A stretch of 64,000 nucleotides of DNA. Source: Microbacter sp049976245 (GTDB lineage: Bacteria; Bacteroidota; Bacteroidia; Bacteroidales; Paludibacteraceae). The stretch covers positions 4,909 to 68,908 of the forward strand of contig JBMFIQ010000011.1 in NCBI GenBank assembly GCA_049976245.1, written 5' to 3'. The notes beneath the pieces are model-generated. The model had not been told where the DNA came from and made no database searches. It saw nothing but the letters and a program-made list of their open reading frames with translations. The position numbers and the translations under genes are program-made. Below, piece by piece: positions 17,982 through 26,771 of the stretch (position 1 is its first letter; each line of letters opens with the position of its first letter).

Positions 17982-18306
17982 ACAAGCAGCATGAATTCGC
18001 ATAAAAACCAGAAACGAAACCCTCTTCTTATGAGGGCAATCATTCCCGCCGGATTCTTTGACGAACAAAATTAGTGCTTTTTGTCAAGATCGTGACACCC
18101 TTGCAAGAGAATGTCATTTTTTTTTATTTTTTTTGCACCATCAAACTTTTTATCGGTGCTTTTACAACGCCAACGGATATGACAACACAAAACAAGCAAT
18201 ATACTCTTGGCTTGTTCTTGCGATTTCTTCGAAATAAAGAAGCTGTGGAGCATTAATGAAGCGCACACCCATTTTCTTGAAAGAAACACATTTAACACAT
18301 TCGACG
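17982..18306. other. Intergenic region between divergent pyrB and aroK
   Basis: This 325-bp gap holds a candidate pyrB promoter (18066-18073). It also contains a long T-rich run near 18117-18134 and an upstream in-frame ATG for aroK at 18256. I see no RNA gene or hairpin of note. No clean TAnnTTTG was found for aroK. Confidence 0.5.
18066..18073 (-). promoter_or_regulatory. Putative -7 promoter element for pyrB
   Basis: The minus strand reads TAATTTTG (TAnnTTTG) about 85 bp upstream of the chosen pyrB ATG. The -33 box is not convincing. Confidence 0.35.
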
Positions 18307-18852
18307 ATGAATCCAATTTTTCTCATCGGATACATGGGAAGCGGGAAAACCACCATTGGTCAACTGATTGCCAAACAACTGAACAAACAGTTTATTGATT
18401 TGGATCGATGGATCGAAAACCGATTTCACCGATCCATTCACGATCTTTTCGAAGCACACGGAGAAGAATGGTTTCGCAAAGTTGAGCATGAAAACCTGAA
18501 AGAAGTCTCTTTTTTTCAAGATGTTGTCATTTCGACGGGAGGTGGCGCTGCTTGTTATTATCAAAATATGGAATGGATGAATGACCACGGCATGACCATT
18601 TACTTATCAGTACCTGTGGCGACATTGACGCTTCGCCTTCGGACGGCTACATCCAAGCGGCCTTTGTTGAAAAACAAAACCGAAGCCGAAATCAAACAAT
18701 TCATCGAGGAAAATTTAGCAATCCGCGAACCCTTTTATCGTCAGGCCAAGATCCGTCTCGACATTGGCAATGAAGATCCATTGACCACCTCAAAACGCAT
18801 TGTACAACTTATCGATGCCGCCAACGATGACCGATCAGCTATAAATGACTGA
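18307..18852 (+). CDS. aroK: Shikimate kinase AroK
   Basis: AroK phosphorylates shikimate at the 3-hydroxyl in aromatic amino acid synthesis. The 181-residue product shows Walker A GYMGSGKTT at residues 8-16, the shikimate-binding DLDRWIE near 33-39 and a GGGAAC motif near 79-84, with the lid arginine in the RPLL region near 118. The ATG at 18307 begins MNPIFLIGYMGSGKTT as in relatives. The in-frame ATG at 18256 would add 17 unrelated residues. It converges with aroB, another step of the same pathway, with 16 bp between the stops. Confidence 0.95.
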   Translation: MNPIFLIGYMGSGKTTIGQLIAKQLNKQFIDLDRWIENRFHRSIHDLFEAHGEEWFRKVEHENLKEVSFFQDVVISTGGGAACYYQNMEWMNDHGMTIYLSVPVATLTLRLRTATSKRPLLKNKTEAEIKQFIEENLAIREPFYRQAKIRLDIGNEDPLTTSKRIVQLIDAANDDRSAIND

Positions 18853-18868
18853 ATAAAGAAGAAATGCT

Positions 18869-19912
18869 TTAGGCGAAATGAACGGAAAAATAGCGAAGCG
18901 CATCCATGATCTCCACTTCCTTCACATGTTGATTGATCAACACATCGCCGAATTGACGCAACAAAGTCACGTTGATTCCTTCTGCGTCATTCTTTTTATC
19001 GTGCCCCATCCACTCCATCAATGACGAAAAATGAGTGACATCAATCGGGAATGCACCATAATATTGGCGAACATAATTGGTCACTTGTGTCAGCATGTTG
19101 GCCGGGAAGCCACACATTTTAGTCGATAAATAGAGTTCGCATACCAAGCCATAAGCCACGGCATAACCATGCAACAATGGCGTTGAGGCGACATAAGAAA
19201 AACTCTCAAAAGCATGGCCGAAAGTATGTCCCAAATTGAGTGCCTTACGCAGGTTTTGCTCTGTGGGATCCTTTTCAACAATGGACTCTTTGATCCCGAT
19301 AGATTGTTCAACCAATGCAGCAAGCCTCTGATAGTCTATCGATTCGGACATTGGAAAAGCCATTAACCGATCCCATGTGTCGGAAGAAGAGAGCAATGCA
19401 TGTTTCAACATTTCAGCCCACCCCGATAAAAAGTTTTGATGATCCAACGAAGCGAAGAAGAGAGGATAAAGAATCACCGCTTCCGAATCGCGTATCACCC
19501 CAATTTCATTCTTTAATCCGTCAAAATTGACTCCCGTTTTTCCACCAACGGCTGCATCCACAGCACCTAACAAGGTGGTTGGAACATTGATATACCGAAT
19601 ACCGCGCTTAAACGTTGAAGCAACAAAACCTCCCAAATCGGTAATCATCCCTCCGCCCAGATTGATCAACAACGAATGGCGTGTGGCCTGATGCGTCGAT
19701 AAGTAACGCCAAACCAAAGAAGCCGATTCAATGGTTTTATGCATGTCACCAGCCGGAATTTCGATGGTTGGGAAAGCATGATGAACGGACGGCAAGCAAA
19801 ACCGACGTGTATTGGTATCCACTAACAAAAAAAACAAATCGGGATTCAATCGCTCAATTTGGTTTTGCAATTCCAGATCAAGATCGTTGGTTATGATGAC
19901 GGAGTTAATCAT
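18869..19912 (-). CDS. aroB: 3-dehydroquinate synthase AroB
   Basis: AroB converts DAHP to 3-dehydroquinate using NAD and a divalent metal. The 347-residue product has the NAD-binding LGGGMITDLGGFVAST motif near residues 84-99, the KTGVNFDGLKN substrate block, and metal ligands in the NLGHTFGHAFE motif, all intact. The ATG at 19912 is selected over one seven codons upstream because it gives the family-typical MINSVIITND start. A TACCTTTG promoter element lies about 80 bp upstream. Confidence 0.95.
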   Translation of the reverse strand: MINSVIITNDLDLELQNQIERLNPDLFFLLVDTNTRRFCLPSVHHAFPTIEIPAGDMHKTIESASLVWRYLSTHQATRHSLLINLGGGMITDLGGFVASTFKRGIRYINVPTTLLGAVDAAVGGKTGVNFDGLKNEIGVIRDSEAVILYPLFFASLDHQNFLSGWAEMLKHALLSSSDTWDRLMAFPMSESIDYQRLAALVEQSIGIKESIVEKDPTEQNLRKALNLGHTFGHAFESFSYVASTPLLHGYAVAYGLVCELYLSTKMCGFPANMLTQVTNYVRQYYGAFPIDVTHFSSLMEWMGHDKKNDAEGINVTLLRQFGDVLINQHVKEVEIMDALRYFSVHFA

Positions 19913-19992
19913 AGAGATGGTAAAAACAAACAATTTTTAGCGATAAAACAGACGAAAGTTGACATTGGAATATCATTCTTCGTAATGGAATA

Positions 19993-20000
19993 CAAAGGTA
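19993..20000 (-). promoter_or_regulatory. Putative -7 promoter element for aroB
   Basis: The minus strand reads TACCTTTG (TAnnTTTG), about 80 bp upstream of the aroB start, with the same TACCTTTGTATT context as in front of prfA. Confidence 0.45.
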
Positions 20001-20063
20001 AAAAAAAGATTGGACCGATTGCATGGCGCCTGACAAACCACTTTGAAAGGCTGTAAAGGAAAA

Positions 20064-21056
20064 CTAACTTTTATCCACCAGCCGATCATTTTCGGCACTG
20101 TAGCGATTGCCGATGTTGGGATATTGCATCAACAACCGATCGATGGCTTCAAAATCCTGCGGAGAGATCACCACGTCCAAAGCGCCGACATTTTCGACCA
20201 AATAGCTTCTGCGTTTAGTGCCCGGGATGGGAATGATGTTGGAGCCTTTTGCCAACACCCAGGCCAACGCCAATTGAGCAGGCGTACACCCTTTTTGTTG
20301 GGCAATGGCGGCAAACTCCTCAGCCAACTTTTGATTGTTTTCGGCATGTTCCGTTTGGTAACGAGGTAGCGATTTGCGGAAATCGTTTTCTTTCAGCGAT
20401 GTCACATTGAGCTTATTGGTCATCAAGCCACGTGCCAATGGGCTAAAAGGAACCAATGTCACGCCTAACTCTTGACAGGCTGGAAGAATTTCTTTTTCCA
20501 CGTCGCGCGTCAAAATGGAGTATTCACTTTGCAAAGCGCTGATAGGATGCACAGTACAAGCCTTTCTGAGCGTGTTGGCGGAAACTTCGGACAAACCCAG
20601 AAACCGCACTTTGCCTTCCTCCACCAATCGTGACATGGCACCCACCATTTCTTCAATCGGGATGGAAGGATCCAACCGATGCGCATAGTAAAGATCAATA
20701 ACATCCGTCTGCAAACGACGTAAACTTTCCTCAACGGCTTTTCGCATGTAAACCGGAGAGCCGTCAAAAACAGTTTGCGAGGCATTGGCACCTGCAATAG
20801 AACGAAACCCAAACTTGGTAGCTATAAATATTTTATCTCGATTTGGTTTCAACACTTTGGCAATGAGTTCCTCATTTTTCCCGTTGCCGTAAATGTCGGC
20901 CGTATCCCAAAAGGTAATGCCCAATTCGATGGCTTTCTCCAAAGTAGCAATGGATTCATTGTCGTCCGGATCACCGTATGCGTGACTCATTCCCATGCAA
21001 CCTAACCCGATAGCCGGAAGGTCAACGCCGCTCTTTCCCAATTTTCTGAATTGCAT
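20064..21056 (-). CDS. Aldo/keto reductase
   Basis: This NADP-dependent oxidoreductase has 330 residues and resembles YajO/IolS-type enzymes. It has the (beta/alpha)8 pattern and the complete catalytic tetrad: D and Y in FWDTADIYGNGKNEE (about residues 49-63), K in IATKFGF and H in YYAHRLDPSIP. The C-terminal cofactor motif IIPIPGTKRRSYLVENVGAL is present near 275-294. The ATG start is standard. It stands alone, with a TATCTTTG promoter element about 45 bp upstream. The substrate cannot be inferred. Confidence 0.93.
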   Translation of the reverse strand: MQFRKLGKSGVDLPAIGLGCMGMSHAYGDPDDNESIATLEKAIELGITFWDTADIYGNGKNEELIAKVLKPNRDKIFIATKFGFRSIAGANASQTVFDGSPVYMRKAVEESLRRLQTDVIDLYYAHRLDPSIPIEEMVGAMSRLVEEGKVRFLGLSEVSANTLRKACTVHPISALQSEYSILTRDVEKEILPACQELGVTLVPFSPLARGLMTNKLNVTSLKENDFRKSLPRYQTEHAENNQKLAEEFAAIAQQKGCTPAQLALAWVLAKGSNIIPIPGTKRRSYLVENVGALDVVISPQDFEAIDRLLMQYPNIGNRYSAENDRLVDKS

Positions 21057-21097
21057 TGTGGACTGATTTTATTGAAATGATCTATTTTGTCTCAACG

Positions 21098-21105
21098 CAA
21101 AGATA
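21098..21105 (-). promoter_or_regulatory. Putative -7 promoter element for the aldo/keto reductase
   Basis: The minus strand reads TATCTTTG (TAnnTTTG), 42 bp upstream of the start codon. Confidence 0.55.
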
Positions 21106-21700
21106 CGGTATTTGAGATCAAAATATCCTCCCGACATCTCGCAATGAAATGCATTTCGTAACTAAACCGAAAAATATGGAATAAAAGATCATCCTTGATT
21201 GACCCACTATGGATTTTCTTTATGCAATACAGTCGAGAGTGTCTCGATCAGGGTCGAACGTCTCTTTTTCGCACTCATATTTGCGCGATGAAGAGCCAAT
21301 TTAGTGTCCAAGTCGCACTTCTGACCGTTAAGAAAAGCCTTCGGAGTGTTTTTCCCCTTCTCCGGAGTGTCTGGAGACACTCCAAGGTGTTTCATTGACC
21401 CTCTTTGGCTACATTACTCAACTTCCGAACGCACATTAAAAGAGGCACATCTCCTTTGATTTTACTTTCCCCATCACTCCATATTGCACGGAAAATGGGG
21501 AGATCATCTTTTTGTGGGGAATCATAAAGCACTTTAGCAAGGAAGCTAAAACACCTTTAGTCAAGCTACAAAAACAACAGACCATTCACGGGACATCGTC
21601 ATTCATGCATCATGCTTAATGGACGCAAGGAAGCTCGTCAAAGAAAAAGCAACCAGCAATGAATCAACATCAGAATAAATTCAAGGCAATTTAAAATGGA
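21106..21700. other. Long non-coding stretch with hairpins and a direct-repeat-bounded block
   Basis: About 600 bp without a convincing gene lie between the aldo/keto reductase promoter and the tRNA terminator. The stretch contains a perfect 8-bp hairpin at 21364-21383 (GGAGTGTC, loop tgga, GACACTCC), a 6-bp hairpin at 21533-21550 (TTTAGC/GCTAAA) and a block bounded by 8-bp direct repeats. I do not recognise SRP RNA, tmRNA, RNase P or 6S RNA here. Confidence 0.5.
21198..21401. repeat. Block of about 204 bp bounded by 8-bp direct repeats, possible mobile-element remnant
   Basis: ATTGACCC occurs at 21198-21205 and again at 21394-21401. Between them, the minus strand is open for 62 codons (21207-21395, starting MKHLGVSPDTPEKGK and ending HKENP). 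The block carries the GGAGTGTC hairpin at its right end. The direct repeats resemble a target-site duplication, but no terminal inverted repeat or transposase is present. The reading frame has no recognisable domain and may be spurious. Confidence 0.3.
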
Positions 21701-21734
21701 AAAAGCTTGAAAACAGCATTGTTATCAAGCTTTT
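21701..21734 (-). terminator. Terminator of the secG-tRNA-Pro transcript
   Basis: On the minus strand AAAAGCTTGA and TCAAGCTTTT form a 10-bp stem with a 14-nt loop, and the T-run of the 3' arm continues as TTTTTCC. It begins three bases beyond the tRNA discriminator base. Confidence 0.85.
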
Positions 21735-21737
21735 ATG

Positions 21738-21811
21738 TCGGGGTGAGAAGACTCGAACTTCCGACCTCCACGTCCCGAACGTGGCGCGCTAGCCAACTGT
21801 GCTACACCCCG
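21738..21811 (-). tRNA. tRNA-Pro (anticodon CGG)
   Basis: The minus strand folds as a cloverleaf: acceptor CGGGGTG/CACCCCG, an anticodon stem CCACG/CGTGG around loop TTCGGGA (anticodon CGG, reading CCG), and a T-arm containing GTTCGAGTC. The discriminator base is A and CCA is not encoded. It lies 8 bp behind the secG stop and just before a terminator, so it is probably processed from the secG transcript. Confidence 0.95.
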
Positions 21812-21819
21812 AAAATATT

Positions 21820-22182
21820 TTATTGAGCCGGCGGTGCCGGTTGTTGAGGCTGAGCAGGTTGAGCCGTGTGGTTAAAATTGGGAACGGCTGTTTTGGATGC
21901 TTCTTCCTGTTGAGCAGCAGCAGCTCCTTCAGGAATGGGAGATGTTGTTTTGGACGATTGTTTTTCGATCACTCCGGTAGAGATGATTGAAAAGACGACC
22001 ATCACGGCAGCCAATGTCCACGTGGCTTTTTCCAGAAAATCGGTCGTTTTACGAACACCCATGATTTGGTTGGATGACGAAAAACCGGAAACCAATCCTC
22101 CTCCTTTTGAGTTCTGAACCAGCACAACCAGCACTAAAAGAACGGCTGCCAATACAATCAAAATGATGGATAAAGTGTACAT
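21820..22182 (-). CDS. secG: Preprotein translocase subunit SecG
   Basis: SecG is the small accessory subunit of the SecYEG channel. The 120-residue product has two transmembrane helices (residues 4-23 and 53-72) flanking the conserved QNSKGGGLVSGFSSSNQIMG loop. A low-complexity Ala/Gln/Pro-rich tail fills about residues 80-120, a common feature of Bacteroidota SecG. It is the last protein gene of the def-lptE-TPR-secG run and ends 8 bp before tRNA-Pro. Confidence 0.95.
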   Translation of the reverse strand: MYTLSIILIVLAAVLLVLVVLVQNSKGGGLVSGFSSSNQIMGVRKTTDFLEKATWTLAAVMVVFSIISTGVIEKQSSKTTSPIPEGAAAAQQEEASKTAVPNFNHTAQPAQPQQPAPPAQ

Positions 22183-22186
22183 ACTT

Positions 22187-22813
22187 TTATGATTTATGAG
22201 TAGATGCTAAAATTTTTTCGATGAATCGAATTTGGTCTGCAAAGTAAACACTTTTTTCCGGAATTTTCAAATATAATTGTTGTAATATTTGTAGTGCCTT
22301 CTCAAATTGTTTATCACGAATGCATTGTTTAGCTGTTTCTTCGGTGTATAGATCCGTTTCCATTGGAGCGGAATGAGGCTGTGCAACATGGTCGGAAGCA
22401 GGTTGTTCATGAATGGCCTCTTTGGCTTTTTTACGCGCCTCCTTGAGCTTTTGTGCCAAGCTTTTCAGCGATTCTTCGGCAGGAAGAGGTGATCCAACGG
22501 TTTCGGCAGCAAAATAATCACTTCCAAACGCATTATAAATCAATGGTTGTGGATCGGGGTGTGCTTCAAAACGAAGTTTCTTTTCGGGGAAAAGCAGAAA
22601 ATAGAGTTTTCGTCGGTCAACGCAATAAGTTGCCGTACGCCTAATTTCGCGTTCCAGCCTCACATCGTTGGTGTTTTGAAGGCTCTTTAACAACAACATG
22701 CGAGCAATGGGAAAATAAGGATAGACCTCGCACAATTCCCGCAAAGCAACCACTTCCGTTTCCTTAAGAGATTCGGGGTGCTCCATCCACGATGTAAATT
22801 CATTCACGGTCAT
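22187..22813 (-). CDS. Conserved Bacteroidota protein with C-terminal TPR-like helices
   Basis: This 208-residue soluble protein sits between lptE and secG, a position I associate with this family in Bacteroidales. Residues 1-85 are helical and hydrophobic-rich (ALRELCEVYPYFPIARMLLL). Residues 115-160 are charged and low in complexity (KLKEARKKAKEAI). Residues 165-205 resemble one tetratricopeptide hairpin (AKQCIRDKQFEKALQILQQL). The ATG at 22813 is preferred to one 16 codons upstream that would overlap lptE. No function is assigned; a scaffolding role is only suggested by the TPR-like end. Confidence 0.75.
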   Translation of the reverse strand: MTVNEFTSWMEHPESLKETEVVALRELCEVYPYFPIARMLLLKSLQNTNDVRLEREIRRTATYCVDRRKLYFLLFPEKKLRFEAHPDPQPLIYNAFGSDYFAAETVGSPLPAEESLKSLAQKLKEARKKAKEAIHEQPASDHVAQPHSAPMETDLYTEETAKQCIRDKQFEKALQILQQLYLKIPEKSVYFADQIRFIEKILASTHKS

Positions 22814-22820
22814 AATGAAA

Positions 22821-23360
22821 TTACCATTTTGCAACAGTCTGATTGTAGATGTCCTCCACAATTTCCTTAATTATGATTTCCAACAACTGATCCTGGACCT
22901 GATTCAGCATCAGCGTGCTTGAAAAAGTTTGAGAGGCGGAAAAAGAAGTATCAAAATCTTCTTTCTCATTCTTGGTATTCACAAAATGAACTTTTACCGT
23001 CAGCGTCAATCGTGTTTCACCGGCCAAACCGCTCGACTGAATGGCTAAAGGCGTTAAATCGTATCCCGTGATTTCTCCGTCGATTTGTAAATCTCCGTTA
23101 CGACTGACGGGCTGCAAGCGTGTACGCTGGGCAAAAATGTTTTGCAATGCATCATTGAAGTTTTGTGCCAAAGGAGGATAAACTAAAGGAGCATTGTTTG
23201 GAAAATTGGCAATGGTGATGGTTTTAATTTTGGAATAGTCAATGGAAGAACCGTTGAACTTATACGAGATGGAACACGACACCACGGTGAGTGCCACGAA
23301 CAACAACGCGATGCCACTGATCCAATGACGATGCCAACACACATGACCTTTCTTGTTCAT
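22821..23360 (-). CDS. lptE: LPS assembly lipoprotein LptE
   Basis: LptE plugs the LptD barrel and helps insert lipopolysaccharide into the outer leaflet. The 179-residue product has a signal peptide with a lipobox ending VVSC near residue 29. The CSISYKFNGSSIDYSKIKTI opening is the typical start of the Bacteroidota LptE domain, and a conserved LQIDGEITGYDLTPLAI segment follows. Its ATG overlaps the def stop in an ATGA arrangement, so translation is probably coupled to def. Confidence 0.9.
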   Translation of the reverse strand: MNKKGHVCWHRHWISGIALLFVALTVVSCSISYKFNGSSIDYSKIKTITIANFPNNAPLVYPPLAQNFNDALQNIFAQRTRLQPVSRNGDLQIDGEITGYDLTPLAIQSSGLAGETRLTLTVKVHFVNTKNEKEDFDTSFSASQTFSSTLMLNQVQDQLLEIIIKEIVEDIYNQTVAKW

Positions 23361-23911
23361 TTTGCCGGTTTTATTTTATAGTCGCATTTGGTATGCCCTT
23401 TTAAAATGCTGTTGAGTTTTCCTTGAATCATCTGACGACGAATGGGAGAAATGCGATCGATAAAAAGATGTCCCTCAATGTGATCGTACTCATGCTGAAT
23501 GACCCTTGCAATAAAGCCCTCAAAGATTTCGTGATGCGTCACAAACTGCTCATCCTGATACGTCAATTCGAGGTGATTGAAGCGAGGCACCAATTCGTGA
23601 ATGCCTGGCAGACTCAAACACCCTTCTTCTTCATTTTGTGTATTGCCGCTCAAATCAACGATTAGCGGATTAATCAATACGCGTTTAAAATCTTTCAAAT
23701 TGGGCTTGGTATCGGCCACCAAAGACAAATTGACAATGATGAGCCGAATGCTCAACCCAACCTGCGGGGCCGCCAATCCGATTCCGTCAGCATGAGCAAG
23801 CGTATCGTGCATGTTCTCAATCACCTGAGGAAGGTTTGGATAATCGGCATCAATGGGTGCTGCCACTTTGCGGAGCACTGGTTGCCCAAAAGTATAAATA
23901 GGATAAATCAT
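23357..23911 (-). CDS. def: Peptide deformylase
   Basis: Def removes the N-formyl group from nascent proteins with an Fe2+ centre. The 184-residue product has all three motifs: GIGLAAPQVG near residues 44-53, EEGCLSLPG near 95-103 (metal-binding cysteine) and QHEYDHIEG near 138-146 (metal histidines and catalytic glutamate). The ATG at 23911 is chosen over a TTG two codons upstream. It lies downstream of ruvX and overlaps lptE by four bases. Confidence 0.97.
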   Translation of the reverse strand: MIYPIYTFGQPVLRKVAAPIDADYPNLPQVIENMHDTLAHADGIGLAAPQVGLSIRLIIVNLSLVADTKPNLKDFKRVLINPLIVDLSGNTQNEEEGCLSLPGIHELVPRFNHLELTYQDEQFVTHHEIFEGFIARVIQHEYDHIEGHLFIDRISPIRRQMIQGKLNSILKGHTKCDYKIKPAK

Positions 23912-23967
23912 ATTCAATTAACCTTTACAATTAACATAAAAACATTCCTTCCTTTCAGCTCCGTTGG

Positions 23968-24384
23968 TTAAAGTTGAAGTGTTTCAAGGTAGGACTGCAA
24001 CAAAATAGTGGCACTGATTTGATCCACCAACGCTTTGTTTTGACGATCTTTTTTTTTCAATCCGCCTTCCAGCATGGCTTGATGTGCCAATTTGGAGGTA
24101 AAACGTTCATCGAACATAATCACCGACTTATCGGGAAATCGTTTCTTGAATCCGTTGACAAAAGGAGTAATGAACCGCATGGAATCCGAAGGTTCATTGT
24201 TCATTTGTTTTGGCAAACCAATCACCACGACATCAACTGATTCTTCTTCGAAATATTGAATCAGAAATTGAAAAATTTCAGCCGGAGAGACGGTTGTCAG
24301 ACCGTTGGCGGCAATTCGCAAAGGATCCGTCACCGCAATGCCGATTCTTTTTTGCCCGTAATCGATGGCTAAAACTCTTCCCAT
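23968..24384 (-). CDS. ruvX: Holliday junction resolvase-like RuvX/YqgF
   Basis: RuvX/YqgF is an RNase H-fold nuclease implicated in processing the 5' end of pre-16S rRNA. The 138-residue product begins MGRVLAIDYGQKRIGIAVTD, with the first catalytic aspartate in AIDYG. It also has VVIGLPKQMNNEPSD near 68-82, FDERFTS near 104-110 and a terminal LVDQISATILLQSYL with the last acidic residue. The ATG at 24384 is chosen, because the longer in-frame reading covers the predicted promoter. Confidence 0.93.
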   Translation of the reverse strand: MGRVLAIDYGQKRIGIAVTDPLRIAANGLTTVSPAEIFQFLIQYFEEESVDVVVIGLPKQMNNEPSDSMRFITPFVNGFKKRFPDKSVIMFDERFTSKLAHQAMLEGGLKKKDRQNKALVDQISATILLQSYLETLQL

Positions 24385-24402
24385 GATCTCCAAATTAGTT
24401 TG

Positions 24403-24410
24403 CAAAGTTA
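24403..24410 (-). promoter_or_regulatory. Putative -7 promoter element for ruvX-def-lptE-secG
   Basis: The minus strand reads TAACTTTG (TAnnTTTG), 19 bp upstream of the chosen ruvX ATG. Confidence 0.5.
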
Positions 24411-24518
24411 ATACAAACCACGCAGAAAAAGAGCCGTCGGGATGGTTTTGACAATTATTTAATGCAATGAGCGTCATGGAATGACGTGAAGCGAATGATC
24501 ATTGAGAAGGTGATAATT

Positions 24519-26771
24519 TTAACGTCGGCGGTGTTTGGTTTCATCGGACAAAAGCGCCATTTTTCGTAAAAGTCGGATCATGCCAGCCACATGGGTGATA
24601 TGAAACTTCGCCAATGATGGACTTGCTCCGATGCGAATGGTGTACGCCTTATCAAGAATCATCCTGAACATGGTTTCATCCGTTCGATCATCGCCGGCGG
24701 CAAGCAGAAAATCGTAATGCCGCTGTTGCAAAAAGCGGTTCACAGCTTCACCTTTATCATATCTTCCACATTTGATTTCCAACACCTTATGCCCAGATAA
24801 AATTTCAAAGTCCGTTTTTTGCCGAATCATCTCTTCCAGCTTGTCACGCAATTCATGAACACGAATTTTGGCAATATCAGTTTCCGCATTGCGATAATGC
24901 CAAACCAAGCTCCCTGTCTTTTCTTCCACGAACGTCCCTTTGCATCGATTCACGTAATCTTCCAAAATAGGACGCACTTGCATTTTCCAGTTGTCATTGG
25001 TATTGACCGTGGGCTTCCATTCGGCCCCTGCTTTTCGGATGAAATAGCCATGTTCGGCAATCAACGAAACGGGAAGGGTTCCAAATTGCTGATCAAGAAA
25101 TGCCCTGTCACGTCCACTGACAATGATCACTTCATTTTTTGGATCGGACGAAAGTTTCTCAATCAATTTAAACGTTCGTTTAGGCAACACAGCCAGTTCA
25201 GGCAATTTGGCAAAAGGAACAATGGTGCCGTCGTAATCCAAGAGTAAAATCCGTTTGTCGGCTTTTTGATAATCGTCCATCATAGCTTGCTCAACAGCCT
25301 CATCAATGAAACGAGCCTTCATGGTGTGCTGCATTTTTTTGATGTCGAAGGTCTGATTGAAAAAATCATACGCCCAATGGAACACATCGAATTCCATCAA
25401 ACGATGTTTCATTTTTTCCATGCGCCGGTGTTTTTCATCCGCTTGGCACAGCAGAGCTTCATGGATGGTATCGGCAATCTCTTTTCGATCGAAAGGATTG
25501 ATCAACATGGCCTCGCTCAACTCGTCGGCAGCTCCCGCCATTTCGCTGAGAATCAAAACCCCTTCATGCGAAGTCTGGCAAGCCACATACTCTTTGGCAA
25601 CCAAATTCATACCATCGCGCAACGGGGTAATCAAAGCCACATTGCTCATGTTGTAAAGTGCCACCAACTCCTTGAATGACAACGAACGATACTGATAAAT
25701 AATTGGTCGCCATGACAACGAACTGTAACGGCCGTTTATTCTTCCCACAGTGGCTTCAATCTCTTTTTTCATATCACGGTATTTTCTGATGCTGTCGCGT
25801 GAGGGGACAACCACAAAATTGAACGTGACCTTCTTGTGCCATTCGGGATAATCCTCAAGAAATGTTTCATAGCCATGCAGTCGGGCCAGCAATCCTTTGG
25901 AATAATCGAGCCGATCGACGGAAAAAATAAGTCTCTGCTCATTAAGTTCAACCTCCAACTTGTTTTTTTCGGCCAGCACACTCGGGGCAACACACGCAGT
26001 ATGAAATTTATTGTAGTCAATGCCAATGGGGAAAGCATCTGCCTTGACCATTTTTCGGTGCGTATAAATTTGATTTTGACGACACTCGTAATGCGTGGTT
26101 CGTTTCACCGACTTAATGAAATGCTCCACATAATCATTGGTGTGGAATCCAATCATATCAGCGCCCAACATGCCTTTGATCAAGGATTCGCGCCAGTGAC
26201 GCGGAAGCAGTCTGAAAAGTTCAAACGACGGAAAAGGAATGTGAAGAAAAAAGCCAATGGTAGCATCGGGAAATCGTTGATGAATCATTTCGGGCAAAAG
26301 CAGCAACTGATAATCGTGGATCCAAATAAAATCACCGGGCTGAATCGTTTTTTCGAGCACGGCGCAAAATTGTTCGTTGGCTTCTTTGTAAGCCTCAAAA
26401 TAATCCGTCTCAAAAACTGCATACGAGGGGAAATAATGAAACAAAGGCCAAAGCAAATCATTGCAAAAACCGCCGTAATACAACTCATTTGTACGGTGAG
26501 GAATTTCGACGGGAATAATATCAAATCGTTCATGCTGAATGGTCCCTGACGACGTGGCAACGGGCAACGACTCACCGGTTCCGACCCACACAATTTTGTT
26601 GTCGATAAACTCATTTTTGGTTTGCCGTAAATTTTCAGACAACGCCAGAATGGCCGAAACCAGTCCACCAGCATTTTGTATCGCACGGTATCCTTTCTTC
26701 GTTTTGACAAACTTGAAAGGAAGCCGATAGGCTGCAATGACCAACCGTTCAAAATGATTTACTTTTTCCAT
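24519..26771 (-). CDS. Bifunctional trehalose-6-phosphate synthase/phosphatase (OtsA-OtsB fusion)
   Basis: The 750-residue protein makes trehalose from UDP-glucose and glucose 6-phosphate in one polypeptide. Residues 1 to about 480 form a GT20 synthase (IWIHDYQLLLLPEMI near 132-146, the donor-site motif SVDRLDYSKGL and LITPLRDGMNLVAKEYVACQ). Residues from about 505 form a HAD phosphatase, with motif I LLDYDGTIVPF near 507-517 and GDDRTDE near 693-699. This fusion is known from many Bacteroidota. The start at 26771 (MEKVNHFERLVIAAYRLP) is preferred; an ATG at 26801 is possible. A GH15 enzyme lies upstream on the same strand, probably in one functional module. Confidence 0.94.
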   Translation of the reverse strand: MEKVNHFERLVIAAYRLPFKFVKTKKGYRAIQNAGGLVSAILALSENLRQTKNEFIDNKIVWVGTGESLPVATSSGTIQHERFDIIPVEIPHRTNELYYGGFCNDLLWPLFHYFPSYAVFETDYFEAYKEANEQFCAVLEKTIQPGDFIWIHDYQLLLLPEMIHQRFPDATIGFFLHIPFPSFELFRLLPRHWRESLIKGMLGADMIGFHTNDYVEHFIKSVKRTTHYECRQNQIYTHRKMVKADAFPIGIDYNKFHTACVAPSVLAEKNKLEVELNEQRLIFSVDRLDYSKGLLARLHGYETFLEDYPEWHKKVTFNFVVVPSRDSIRKYRDMKKEIEATVGRINGRYSSLSWRPIIYQYRSLSFKELVALYNMSNVALITPLRDGMNLVAKEYVACQTSHEGVLILSEMAGAADELSEAMLINPFDRKEIADTIHEALLCQADEKHRRMEKMKHRLMEFDVFHWAYDFFNQTFDIKKMQHTMKARFIDEAVEQAMMDDYQKADKRILLLDYDGTIVPFAKLPELAVLPKRTFKLIEKLSSDPKNEVIIVSGRDRAFLDQQFGTLPVSLIAEHGYFIRKAGAEWKPTVNTNDNWKMQVRPILEDYVNRCKGTFVEEKTGSLVWHYRNAETDIAKIRVHELRDKLEEMIRQKTDFEILSGHKVLEIKCGRYDKGEAVNRFLQQRHYDFLLAAGDDRTDETMFRMILDKAYTIRIGASPSLAKFHITHVAGMIRLLRKMALLSDETKHRRR

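Noticed and set aside
25836..26549. 237-codon open frame on the + strand
   Set aside because: Antisense shadow of the trehalose-6-phosphate synthase domain.
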